Of a stretch of 64,000 nucleotides of DNA, positions 7,030 to 14,149 are shown piece by piece. The stretch is taken from contig MSGZ01000041.1 in the NCBI GenBank assembly GCA_001940925.1, forward strand, positions 43,021-107,020, in the 5' to 3' direction. The notes under the pieces were generated by a model that was not told the DNA's origin, ran no database searches, and saw only the letters and a list, made by a program, of their open reading frames with translations. Every line of letters begins with the position of its first letter. The stretch's first letter is position 1. Made by a program: the position numbers and the translations under genes. This DNA comes from Ruminococcus sp. Phil11. GTDB lineage: Bacteria; Bacillota; Clostridia; Oscillospirales; Ruminococcaceae.

Positions 7030-8190
7030 TTATTCGGTATGCGGCATGATTTCCACTTCTGCGCCGGCCTTTATCAACTGTTCAGATATGCCGGAAGCAT
7101 CTTCTTTCGGGACACCTTGCCTGATAATGGACGGCGTTTGCTTTGCCATTTCCATTGCGGCGGGCAGTCCGATATTCAGCAGAGCCATCAGCACTTTTAC
7201 GATGCTCATGATATCATTGCCGGATGATGTGAGTACAAGATCATACAGTTCTTTTACTGCGGCAGCCTGTCTTTCTTCAGTGCTTTGTATCCGTTCATGT
7301 GTTCCTTTATAAACATCATCTTTGAAGCAAAACTGTTCCGGATTCTTCCGATAGATACAATAGGCATCAATGATTCCCCTTCTTCTGACATAAGAATTGA
7401 ATGTCCTCTCTGAATAGGCACCTTTGCCCCTGTAACTGATCAGCAGATTAGAAGAGACTGCCATATCTACAAACATCTTTTGCGAAATATGAATGGTGTC
7501 TGTCTCAATATATTTTCTTTCAACTTTTACATCTCTGACTCTTTGATCACTGTCTGATTCGACTGTTACTTTTTCATCCGCATTTCTTTTGGGATCAACA
7601 GCAATATGATATATATTCTGATCTGTTTTGATAATCAATTCATGGATATACAGCCAGCCGATGCTCTGTGCTGATCCGGTTCCTCCGTATTGATGTGCAA
7701 ACATCAGGGAGATTACGTACCGCTCCGGCTGTTCACCGGTACTTGTAAACCGGATAAACAGCCCGTCATAATTCTGGCTGCTTACCGGCAGTGCAGGTTC
7801 ATAAGGGTGAATATATCGGACGGTATCGGCAGCCCGGTCAACGATCTTTCGGTAGCCGTTGATTGGCTCCCCGTTATCTTTCAGAGCAGCAGTGCGTTTG
7901 ACTGCTCCAATTAGATAAGCCAAAATATAAATTGCGATTATGCTCCCTATAATTCCGGCACCGATAAGCTCATCTCCGTTCATAAAACAAACAAGGCTGG
8001 CTATAATGATCGCTGCCGGAAGAACATACCATGCAGGACTTGTTTTCGGCGCATTTTCAATGCTGTAATAAGGCGGCGGATAGCCTGACAGATCCACATT
8101 TTCACGGGAACCCATACACGCACTGCAGCAATCGCCTTTCCCGACAAAATACGTTCCGCATTTCGCGCATCTCTTTTCAGGTTCATTCAC
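7030..8190 (-). CDS. Zinc-ribbon membrane protein with L7/L12 C-terminal-like domain
   Basis: A 386-residue protein of unknown role. In order: a short zinc ribbon (CAKCG...CSAC, residues 8-25), two membrane helices (about 53-72 and 77-97), a long charged cytoplasmic or surface region, and at the C-terminus (about 330-384) a segment patterned like the ribosomal L7/L12 C-terminal fold: VKVLMALLNIGLPAAMEMAK, then IIRQGVPKEDASGISEQLIKAGAEVEI. Such ClpS/L7L12-like modules in membrane proteins are thought to bind partner proteins. The start is GTG at 8190 with AAAGGATGA upstream; the ATG a few bases on is out of frame. It is divergent from an XRE regulator and its promoter overlaps a palindrome. 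Its composition is less GC-rich than its neighbours, which suggests recent acquisition. Confidence 0.65.
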   Translation of the reverse strand: MNEPEKRCAKCGTYFVGKGDCCSACMGSRENVDLSGYPPPYYSIENAPKTSPAWYVLPAAIIIASLVCFMNGDELIGAGIIGSIIAIYILAYLIGAVKRTAALKDNGEPINGYRKIVDRAADTVRYIHPYEPALPVSSQNYDGLFIRFTSTGEQPERYVISLMFAHQYGGTGSAQSIGWLYIHELIIKTDQNIYHIAVDPKRNADEKVTVESDSDQRVRDVKVERKYIETDTIHISQKMFVDMAVSSNLLISYRGKGAYSERTFNSYVRRRGIIDAYCIYRKNPEQFCFKDDVYKGTHERIQSTEERQAAAVKELYDLVLTSSGNDIMSIVKVLMALLNIGLPAAMEMAKQTPSIIRQGVPKEDASGISEQLIKAGAEVEIMPHTE

Positions 8191-8232
8191 GCATTCTTCA
8201 TCCTTTCCGCGCTCTGCGCATAGATTGATATA

Positions 8233-8261
8233 ATTATATCATAATATGAACTGCAAGTCAA
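8233..8261 (-). promoter_or_regulatory. Promoter of the zinc-ribbon membrane protein gene
   Basis: Minus strand TTGACT (8261-8256), 17-base spacer, TATAAT (8238-8233). The -35 hexamer lies inside the palindrome at 8251-8276. Confidence 0.75.
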
Positions 8262-8276
8262 TATTGCGACTTGCAG
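8251..8276. promoter_or_regulatory. Palindromic operator between divergent genes
   Basis: CTGCAAGTC, 8 bases, GACTTGCAG: perfect 9-bp arms covering the -35 of the leftward promoter. The XRE gene 65 bases to the right is the obvious candidate ligand. Binding is inferred from position and symmetry. Confidence 0.65.
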
Positions 8277-8340
8277 AATATTCACAAATTCTTTGTGCAT
8301 TATGTGTAATATAGGTGTAGAATGAACAAGAGGTGTGGCA

Positions 8341-8676
8341 ATGCAAATTGTGGACTACAAGGCAGTCTGGCAGAAGATCAAGGCAAAGCGGCAGCAGTGC
8401 GGCATGACGCAGGAGAAGCTCGCCGAACAGTGCGACATTTCAATCAGCTTCATCGCGCATATCGAGCGCGGCACAAAAAGCCTTTCGCTGGAAACTGCCG
8501 TCAGGATATCCAGTGCACTGAACGTCAGTCTGGATTACCTGCTGCTAGACGAAATCAACGACAATGCGCGCATTCTGGATGCGTTAGGCTCCGAGCTTTC
8601 CAAATATCCGCCGGAGCAAAATGAAAAATTCATGCGGCTTGCGCGCCTGCTGGTCGCGCACATCGAAGAAATATAA
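8341..8676 (+). CDS. XRE-family transcriptional regulator
   Basis: A 111-residue cytoplasmic DNA-binding protein. The helix-turn-helix occupies about residues 10-65: MTQEKLAEQCDISISFIAHIERG is a canonical helix 2/helix 3 pair. A leucine-rich C-terminal helix follows (ILDALGSELSKYPPEQNEKFMRLARLLVAHIEE), typical of dimerising regulators such as the QseC-associated or Clostridium XRE families. ATG at 8341 lies 6 bases after AGAGGTG; an in-frame GTG at 8335 overlaps that ribosome-binding site and is less likely. Divergent from the 7030-8190 gene, it probably controls that gene and itself through the palindrome at 8251-8276. Confidence 0.85.
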   Translation: MQIVDYKAVWQKIKAKRQQCGMTQEKLAEQCDISISFIAHIERGTKSLSLETAVRISSALNVSLDYLLLDEINDNARILDALGSELSKYPPEQNEKFMRLARLLVAHIEEI

Positions 8677-8709
8677 ACCTCCCTCACGGCAATAGCCAAG
8701 AGGGAGGTT
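8676..8709. terminator. Bidirectional terminator between XRE and esterase genes
   Basis: AACCTCCCTC pairs with GAGGGAGGTT around an inner GGC/GCC step; T-run at 8711-8718 on the plus strand and A's on the other side. The convergent genes' stops lie on either side. Confidence 0.8.
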
Positions 8710-8715
8710 CGTTTT

Positions 8716-9402
8716 TTATTGTTCTGATTTTGCCGCCAGCATCCCCCGGATGCACCGCGCAGTCCGCTGATCCGCATCCTGAAAATGATTGCCCGGATTC
8801 CACGCAAACTGGACAGGCACGCCGCGCTGCCGGAGCAGCTCTGCAAATTGCTCCGTTTTCTCCGCGACTGATGCCAGCACCGGATGCTTTGCGTTCGCCT
8901 CTTTATCGCCGAGCGAAAGGCTGACCGCATCCGGCTGCCGCGCAAATGAATGCGCCGCGGCATATTCCGCAAAGTCCGGATACCACAGCGAGCCGGACGC
9001 CGACGCCGCCCGCCGGAACATATCTGTCCGGAACAGCGCATAAAGCGTGAACAGTCCCGCCAGCGAGTACCCCGCCAGCGCATGATACAGCGGCTCCGCG
9101 GAGAGCGCAGAAGTCACCGCAGGGATCGCGCTGCCGGTCAGCCGCGCAAGAAACGCATCCGCACCGCCGGTGAAATCGCTGTCCCGTTTATACAGCCGCG
9201 GTGCCGCCCACGGCGAGAGCATCCCGTTCCAGTCCGGCACGGCGACCGCCGCCAGCATACAGACCGGCGCATCCGGCAGCGCGTCATAAGCCGCAAAGAG
9301 CTTTTCGCCCTCATCCCCGAACACCGGCGCCCAGACGAGCGGTGCACCGGCATGTTCCTTGCCGTGCAGCGTGATCTGCAGACCGTCAGCGTTCAGCGTC
9401 AT
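8716..9402 (-). CDS. Alpha/beta hydrolase, putative esterase
   Basis: A 228-residue protein of the alpha/beta-hydrolase fold resembling the COG2819/esterase D-type group that cleaves esters such as acyl or siderophore bonds. The nucleophile elbow is AGYSLAGLFTLYALF (Ser about residue 114 in G-Y-S-L-A-G); a late GNHFQD supplies the likely catalytic histidine, and an acidic residue falls in the SLSLGDKEAN stretch. There is no signal peptide, so it is cytoplasmic. ATG at 9402 lies within the end of comFC (17-base overlap), so the pair is probably one transcript. Substrate unknown. Confidence 0.75.
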   Translation of the reverse strand: MTLNADGLQITLHGKEHAGAPLVWAPVFGDEGEKLFAAYDALPDAPVCMLAAVAVPDWNGMLSPWAAPRLYKRDSDFTGGADAFLARLTGSAIPAVTSALSAEPLYHALAGYSLAGLFTLYALFRTDMFRRAASASGSLWYPDFAEYAAAHSFARQPDAVSLSLGDKEANAKHPVLASVAEKTEQFAELLRQRGVPVQFAWNPGNHFQDADQRTARCIRGMLAAKSEQ

Positions 9403-10081
9403 GATCTGCGTCCTTCTTCCCGAGCACTCTTGCACAGGCCGCCGCAATGCTGACGCTCTCCGCACCGGCCTCCAGCAGCAGATTCGTACACCGCCGCAGC
9501 GTACTGCCGGTCGTCAGAACGTCGTCCACGAGCAGAATGCGCTTGCCGTCCAGTGCGCCGCCGCTGTACCGGAACCGCTGCGCATAGACAGACCGCGCAT
9601 CCGCAGGCAGATCATGCTGCCGGAGCGTACCCTGCCGCTCCGTGAGCAGATCGCGGCGCGTCGGGATGCCGAGCGTCTTGGCCAGTGCCTTGCCGAGATT
9701 CTCCGCATGTGCATAGCCCTGCGAGAGCCTGCGCCGCCGCGTGACCGGCACCCATGTCACAAAGGAGATCGCATCCGGCTCGCAGACCGTTTTTACGACC
9801 TCCGCAAGCTGTGCGCCTGCATACTGCGCAAAGCCGCGGTCGCCCTCCTTCATGGAGATGATGCCGTTGCGCGCCGTATCACGGTAGGAGAACAGCACCG
9901 AGCCGTTTTCCCACGGCTGCACGGACTGCTCCGCAGCCCAGTCGGAATACGTGATGCGCTCCTTGTCCAGTTCCGCGATGCAGGCATCACAGAGCAGCTG
10001 ATCGTGCGGGATGCGCGCATAGCAGCAGTCGCACCGGTTCGGATAGGGTATGTCGAGCAATCGTTTCAGCAGCGGATTCAT
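9386..10081 (-). CDS. comFC: ComF family protein (phosphoribosyltransferase-like)
   Basis: ComFC-type proteins help DNA uptake during natural transformation and probably act on single-stranded DNA in the cytoplasm. The 231-residue product has the expected order: N-terminal zinc finger (CDCC...CDAC, residues 17-33) and a type I PRTase domain ending in the PRPP loop ILLVDDVLTTGSTLRRC (about 185-200). TWVPVTRRRRLSQGYAHAE is another family block. ATG at 10081 is preceded by AGGAGGTG at 6 bases. The helicase partner comFA is not adjacent. Confidence 0.9.
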   Translation of the reverse strand: MNPLLKRLLDIPYPNRCDCCYARIPHDQLLCDACIAELDKERITYSDWAAEQSVQPWENGSVLFSYRDTARNGIISMKEGDRGFAQYAGAQLAEVVKTVCEPDAISFVTWVPVTRRRRLSQGYAHAENLGKALAKTLGIPTRRDLLTERQGTLRQHDLPADARSVYAQRFRYSGGALDGKRILLVDDVLTTGSTLRRCTNLLLEAGAESVSIAAACARVLGKKDADHDAER

Positions 10082-10215
10082 AAGAATGCACCTCCTGCGC
10101 GGGCAGTGCCCGTTTCTGTTTTGTGAATGTCAGATCGTTTCGTTTAACAGTTTCCCCAACATAATCTTTTCCGGAAAGGCGTTTCTTTCTGTTTTTGCAG
10201 AAGCGTTCCTTTATA

Positions 10216-10608
10216 TCAGAACAGAGCGGTCAGGCCGGTCCCGATGATCCTGTCAGAGACGGTTTCCAACCCGAGATCCGTGCCGTCGCAGTCAATGAAC
10301 ACATCCTTCGGGAAATCCGGCTCCTGCAGGATCTGCTTTACGGTTTCTATATTCCGGTATTTCAGCATGATCCATTTCGGATCATCAAACGGCAGAAAGC
10401 GAAGCAGCTTTTCCAGTTCTCCGGGTTCAAATTCGCTTTGCATCGCTTCTGCATCCTCTTCCCGGAAAAAGGCAGCATAATCGCCGTTTTCGTACTGAAC
10501 AAGCAGCTGCTCCCCGCTGCGAACGATTTGTCTGCTGCCCGGGAACTGCAGCCGTTCAAAGCGGCTCAGCGTAAGGGATGCATCCCCGATCAGAAAGATC
10601 CACTGCAT
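10216..10608 (-). CDS. Hypothetical protein, 130 residues
   Basis: No recognised family. The protein is soluble and acidic, with no signal or membrane segment. Notable stretches are MQWIFLIGDASLTL at the start, the acidic EEDAEAMQSEFEPGELEKLLRFLPFDDP and a hydrophobic end GTGLTALF. ATG at 10608 has ACGGAGAAAC upstream. It is the last of three small minus-strand genes (10216-11425) that look like a set of immunity or accessory proteins. The 134 bases between it and comFC hold no gene. Confidence 0.6.
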   Translation of the reverse strand: MQWIFLIGDASLTLSRFERLQFPGSRQIVRSGEQLLVQYENGDYAAFFREEDAEAMQSEFEPGELEKLLRFLPFDDPKWIMLKYRNIETVKQILQEPDFPKDVFIDCDGTDLGLETVSDRIIGTGLTALF

Positions 10609-10626
10609 ATTGTTTCTCCGTTTCGG

Positions 10627-11052
10627 TCAGATGCCCCGGAAATGCCCTTCCAGCATCTGCCGGAGCGTGTCAAATTCGTATTCCTTGCCGTAGGATGCTG
10701 ACCCTGCATCTCCGATCGTATATTTCCCGGTATCGGCACAGAACCGGAATACGTCCATATCAACGCAGCCGAGCCAGAGCTCATGCGCATCCTCCCACCA
10801 CTCGAAAACCGCAGGGTCATCGCAGGTGAAATACTGAAAAAAGTTGTTGTTCTGCCGGTAATACGCGAGCAGCTCCTCCGCGGCGTTTTCGGGAACATGC
10901 CGCACCTGACAGCCTGTCCGGAATGCGGTCAGCTGTTCTTCCGACGCCGGGATGATCTCATAAGTCCGGCCGTCCGATTCGCAGAAGTACCTGTTTTCGG
11001 CTTCCTTTTCGCAATACTGTTCAAACAGTACTCTGACGTCAAATGCTTCCAT
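10627..11052 (-). CDS. SMI1/KNR4-like (SUKH) small protein, putative immunity factor
   Basis: A 141-residue soluble protein. The aromatic-rich middle (NNFFQYFTCDDPAVFEWW, LWLGCVDMDVFRFCADTGKY) and the final LRQMLEGHF helix resemble SUKH-superfamily immunity proteins, which neutralise polymorphic toxins. The match is by impression only. ATG at 11052 has GAGGAAA at good spacing; an ATG five codons upstream (11067) has no ribosome-binding site. The start overlaps the end of the upstream gene by 14 bases, so they are co-translated. No toxin gene lies nearby. Confidence 0.55.
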   Translation of the reverse strand: MEAFDVRVLFEQYCEKEAENRYFCESDGRTYEIIPASEEQLTAFRTGCQVRHVPENAAEELLAYYRQNNNFFQYFTCDDPAVFEWWEDAHELWLGCVDMDVFRFCADTGKYTIGDAGSASYGKEYEFDTLRQMLEGHFRGI

Positions 11053-11425
11053 TGCATATTTCCTCATACGTATGCTTCATGCGTTCCAATGTATCCGCAC
11101 CGACCAGTTCGACCGGCTCGGGAACATACTTTGCGCCCTGCACCTCGTATGCTCTGCGGCAGAGATACGCCGCCGCATCAATGATGCAGTTCCAGACCGC
11201 GATCTGCCGTGCATCCGTTTCGGCTTCCTGAAACAAAGTGAAGCTCTGCGCCTCACTGTCCAGAAGATCGTACATTGCATCTGCAATCTCCGCCTGATCA
11301 TTCAGCCATTGCCGCGTCAGACGAACCGCGTCCTCTATATAGAATACGGCGTTTCTGTTAAAAATCTGACCTTTCAGGCGTTCCAAAATATCAAGGCACA
11401 GCAAGATACTTTTCACATCGTCCAT
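11039..11425 (-). CDS. Small helical protein, possibly Imm6-like
   Basis: A 128-residue, mostly helical soluble protein starting MDDVKSILLCLDILERLKGQIF. The pattern IAVWNCIIDAAAYLCRRAYEVQG followed by KYVPEPVELV resembles Imm6-like immunity proteins, but this is a weak recollection-based match. It is first in the three-gene set 11425-10216. Its ATG lies at the edge of a repeat-rich stretch (11430-11700) that separates the set from recD2. Confidence 0.5.
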   Translation of the reverse strand: MDDVKSILLCLDILERLKGQIFNRNAVFYIEDAVRLTRQWLNDQAEIADAMYDLLDSEAQSFTLFQEAETDARQIAVWNCIIDAAAYLCRRAYEVQGAKYVPEPVELVGADTLERMKHTYEEICNGSI

Positions 11426-11507
11426 TCGATCACCCCATTCTGCGCAGCCGTCTGAAGCACCGGCTTTTCAGCAGATTTTCGCCGGCGGGGCATGTTTTGC
11501 GCAGCAA

Positions 11508-11539
11508 AACTGCCCAGTTTCGCTACGCGAAACATGGGG
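11508..11539 (+). repeat. Short dispersed repeat B, copy 1
   Basis: AACTGC..AGTTTCGCT..GCGAAACATGGG; the AGTTTCGCT/GCGAAAC part is a hairpin. A second copy is at 26795-26826. It abuts repeat A copy 2. Confidence 0.6.
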
Positions 11540-11694
11540 TTCCCCGTTGGGAGCAGTAACCTTTCAGAAGCCGCGATCAGCGGCGTGCAGTCACGCTCAT
11601 TGGGAGCGTTCCGCTTCATTCACCCGGAGGGAATTGCCAGCGGGGGCTCCCCGCCCGGAGGGAATCGCCAGCGGGGGCTCCCCGCCGCAGCATT
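11540..11694 (+). repeat. Dispersed GC-rich repeat A, copy 2 (overlaps recD2 3' end)
   Basis: Same block order as copy 1: TTGGGAGCAGTAACC, AGAAGCCGCGATCAGCGGCGTG, CATTGGGAGCG, then CCCGGAGGGAATTGCCAGCG twice, each followed by a GGGGGCTCCCCGCC hairpin. The last about 80 bases lie inside the recD2 reading frame and supply its C-terminal tail and stop codon. Confidence 0.75.
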
Positions 11695-13874
11695 TCGCAG
11701 AGGCAGGAGTAGCGTTCCGTTTTCTGCTGATTCTGCACCATTTCGTAGACCTTGCGCGGCGAGCCGACAAGGATCAGCAGCTTTTTTGCGCGCGTCACCG
11801 CCGTATACAGCAGGCTCCGGTAGCTTAACCGGTCTCTGCCCTCCGGCAGCACCAGAATCACGGCCTCAAACTCGCTGCCCTGACTTTTGTGTACCGTGAC
11901 CGCATAGGCAAGCTCCAGCTGATCGAGCTGGTCGGGGCGATAAGTCACGAGCCTGCCGTCAAAATCGACCTTCATCGTGTTCGTGCTCCTGTCGATCTGC
12001 ACGACCGTTCCCATGTCGCCGTTGAAAATGCCCGCGCCGCGTTCGCCTGCGCGCGTCCACTCCATTTCGTACTGGTTCCGGATCTGCATGACCTTGTCGC
12101 CCTCGCGGAACGTAAACAGCAGATTCTTCATGACCGGCTTGCCGTACTGCGCCGGATTGACCGTATCCTGCAGCAGCTGATTCAGCGTGACCGTGCCGAG
12201 AATGCCCTTGCGCGTCGGGGAGATCACCTGAATATCGCTCTGCGGCTCGAACCCGAAGGCCTGCGGAAGTCTGTCCTGATAAAGCTCCCGCACAAAGGCC
12301 GCAGCCTCGGCAGCATTCCGGCGGTCAAAGAAGAAGAAATCGCTCTTTTTCTCCCGCAGATCGGGCATTTCGCCGCTGACGATCTGATGCGCGCTGCGGA
12401 TGATGCAGCTTTCCTGCGCCTGCCGGAAGATCTCGGTCAGCCGGACGACCGGCAGTCTGCCGCACGCGATCAGCGTATGGAGCATGTTGCCCGCGCCGAC
12501 CGACGGCAGCTGATCCTCGTCCCCGACCAGAATCACGCGGCAGGAGAGCCGCACCGCACGGAGCAGGCTCTCGAACAGCAGCGTATCGACCATGGAGACC
12601 TCGTCCACGATGATGACGTCAGCCTGCAGCGGGTTCTGCTCGTTATGCTGAAAGGTCAGCTGACCCGTTTCGTCGTAATCCATGCCGAGCATCCGGTGAA
12701 TGGTCTTGGCTTCCCGGCCGGTCAGCTCAGTCATGCGCTTGGCGGCTCTGCCTGTCGGCGCGGCGAGCAGCACCGTGCTCCCCGCTTTCAGGCAGAGGTG
12801 GATCACGCCGTTGAGCGTCGTGGTCTTGCCGGTACCGGGGCCGCCCGTCAGCACCATGATGCCGCGGGAAAATGCACACGCGATCGCCTTTTTCTGCAGT
12901 TCGGCATAGGTCATGCCGGTGTCCTGCTCCTCCTGCGCGATCGCCTTCGTGCAGTCAAAATCCTCCGGCGGAGAAAACGCAAGCATCGCGTCAATGCGCG
13001 TCGCAATATAGTCCTCCGCCTCGAAATAATAATCGAGATAGATGTATTCGCCGTCCGCCGCCTGATAGGAATAGATCACGCGGTCGGCAGCGGCATCGGC
13101 ATAGCCGTTCTGAAAATCCTGCTCGGTAATGCCGAGTACCTGCACCGCGATCTCGCGGAACATGGAAAACGGCAGGCAGGTATGTCCTTCGAGCGCGGCA
13201 CTTTCGAGCACCCAGCGAAAGCCTGCGAGCATCCGTTTCGGCGAATTTGCGGGAATTTGCAGATCGGCCGCGATCTTCTCCGCGGTGCGGAATTCCAGCC
13301 CGATGCCCGTGCCGCAGAGCCGGAACGGGTTATCCTGAATGACCTCCCACGCGGCGGAGCCCCAGCGGCGGTACGCCTGCATGGCCGCAGATGCCGAAAC
13401 GCCGTAGGTCTGCAGCCTGCCCATGAGCGAACGCAGCCCGAAGATCTGCTGTGCGGATTCCGCAATTTCCTCACATTTTTGCGGGGAGATGCCCTTGATG
13501 CGGCAGAGCTTTTCGGGTTCCTTTTCGATGATCTGCAGCGTAAATTCGCCGAACTCCGCGACAATGCGCTTTGCAAGTGCCCGGCCGATGCCGCGGATCA
13601 CGCCGCTTGCCAGATAGCGTTCGATGTTGACGACGGTCGAGGGCAGTGCGCGCACGCAGCTTTCGGCGCGGAACTGCTGTCCGAAGCGCGGGTGCGTGAC
13701 GAAGCTGCCGGTGAGTTCGAGCTCCTCGCCGGGTTCCAGCTGTCCGAGCTCGCCGACGACCGTGATCATCGCTTCTTCGGTTTCGAGGTCGGCAACGACG
13801 TAGCCGGTATCTTCGTTATAGAACAGGACATCATCGACTGTCCCGCGCAATGCCTGCACCATTTTCGGCTGCAT
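11616..13874 (-). CDS. recD2: RecD2-like ATP-dependent DNA helicase
   Basis: RecD2 is a 5'-3' superfamily 1 helicase found in genomes without RecBC and linked to repair and replication stress. The 752-residue protein has the N-terminal OB/barrel region (1-75), helix-hairpin-helix motifs (about 88-140, VIRGIGRALAKRIV and RIKGISPQK), Walker A GGPGTGKTTT (344-353), Walker B VIIVDEVSMVDT, and the C-terminal AYAVTVHKSQGSEFE helicase motif. ATG at 13874 follows AAAGGAGG; the upstream ATG at 13904 lacks one. After the natural end near SCLCEML the protein carries about 24 residues (RRGAPAGDSLRAGSPRWQF...) encoded by repeat A copy 2. Confidence 0.93.
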   Translation of the reverse strand: MQPKMVQALRGTVDDVLFYNEDTGYVVADLETEEAMITVVGELGQLEPGEELELTGSFVTHPRFGQQFRAESCVRALPSTVVNIERYLASGVIRGIGRALAKRIVAEFGEFTLQIIEKEPEKLCRIKGISPQKCEEIAESAQQIFGLRSLMGRLQTYGVSASAAMQAYRRWGSAAWEVIQDNPFRLCGTGIGLEFRTAEKIAADLQIPANSPKRMLAGFRWVLESAALEGHTCLPFSMFREIAVQVLGITEQDFQNGYADAAADRVIYSYQAADGEYIYLDYYFEAEDYIATRIDAMLAFSPPEDFDCTKAIAQEEQDTGMTYAELQKKAIACAFSRGIMVLTGGPGTGKTTTLNGVIHLCLKAGSTVLLAAPTGRAAKRMTELTGREAKTIHRMLGMDYDETGQLTFQHNEQNPLQADVIIVDEVSMVDTLLFESLLRAVRLSCRVILVGDEDQLPSVGAGNMLHTLIACGRLPVVRLTEIFRQAQESCIIRSAHQIVSGEMPDLREKKSDFFFFDRRNAAEAAAFVRELYQDRLPQAFGFEPQSDIQVISPTRKGILGTVTLNQLLQDTVNPAQYGKPVMKNLLFTFREGDKVMQIRNQYEMEWTRAGERGAGIFNGDMGTVVQIDRSTNTMKVDFDGRLVTYRPDQLDQLELAYAVTVHKSQGSEFEAVILVLPEGRDRLSYRSLLYTAVTRAKKLLILVGSPRKVYEMVQNQQKTERYSCLCEMLRRGAPAGDSLRAGSPRWQFPPGE

Positions 13875-13912
13875 CCCGCTGCCTCCTTTTTCATTGATAA
13901 TCATACATTGTT

Positions 13913-13942
13913 ATTATACCCCTTTTTGCCCCCAAATGTCAA
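13913..13942 (-). promoter_or_regulatory. Sigma-A promoter of recD2
   Basis: Minus strand TTGACA (13942-13937), 18-base spacer, TATAAT (13918-13913), about 40 bases before the recD2 ATG. Confidence 0.8.
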
Positions 13943-13959
13943 GGCGGTCGGCAGGGCCG

Positions 13960-14070
13960 ACAGCCGTTTCCCTCCGGGGACGGTGAGCGAAGCTCCCCCA
14001 ATCAGCCAAGTACACGCCGCTGATCGCGGCTTCTTTGGCGTTGTTGCTCCCAATGCTAAAGCCCGCCGGT
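13960..14070 (-). repeat. Dispersed GC-rich repeat A, copy 3 (inverted)
   Basis: Read on the minus strand: TTAGCATTGGGAGCAACAACG, AAGAAGCCGCGATCAGCGG, CGTGTACTTGGCTGATTGGG, GGAGCTTCGCTCACCGTC, CCCGGAGGGAAAC. It lacks the terminal GGGGGCTCCCC hairpin; instead GGCGGTCGGCAGGG-type sequence flanks it on both sides (13943-13957 and 14062-14078), partly as inverted repeats. It sits directly upstream of the recD2 promoter. Confidence 0.7.
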
Positions 14071-14090
14071 CGGCAGGGAGGGAAACGACA

Positions 14091-14122
14091 GGCGGGAACC
14101 CGGCTTGCACCGGATTCCCGCC
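14091..14122 (-). terminator. Probable terminator of the carbohydrate-binding lipoprotein gene
   Basis: GGCGGGAACCCGGC and CCGGATTCCCGCC pair with one mismatch around a short loop, 28 bases beyond the minus-strand stop. The following T content is modest. Confidence 0.55.
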
Positions 14123-14149
14123 CCTTGTTTCTGATGAGGGTTATCAAGC

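Noticed and set aside
6961..7312. Continuation of the dpaA frame to 7312
   Set aside because: It runs antisense through the end of the 7030-8190 gene and its terminator; no DpaA similarity beyond about residue 193.
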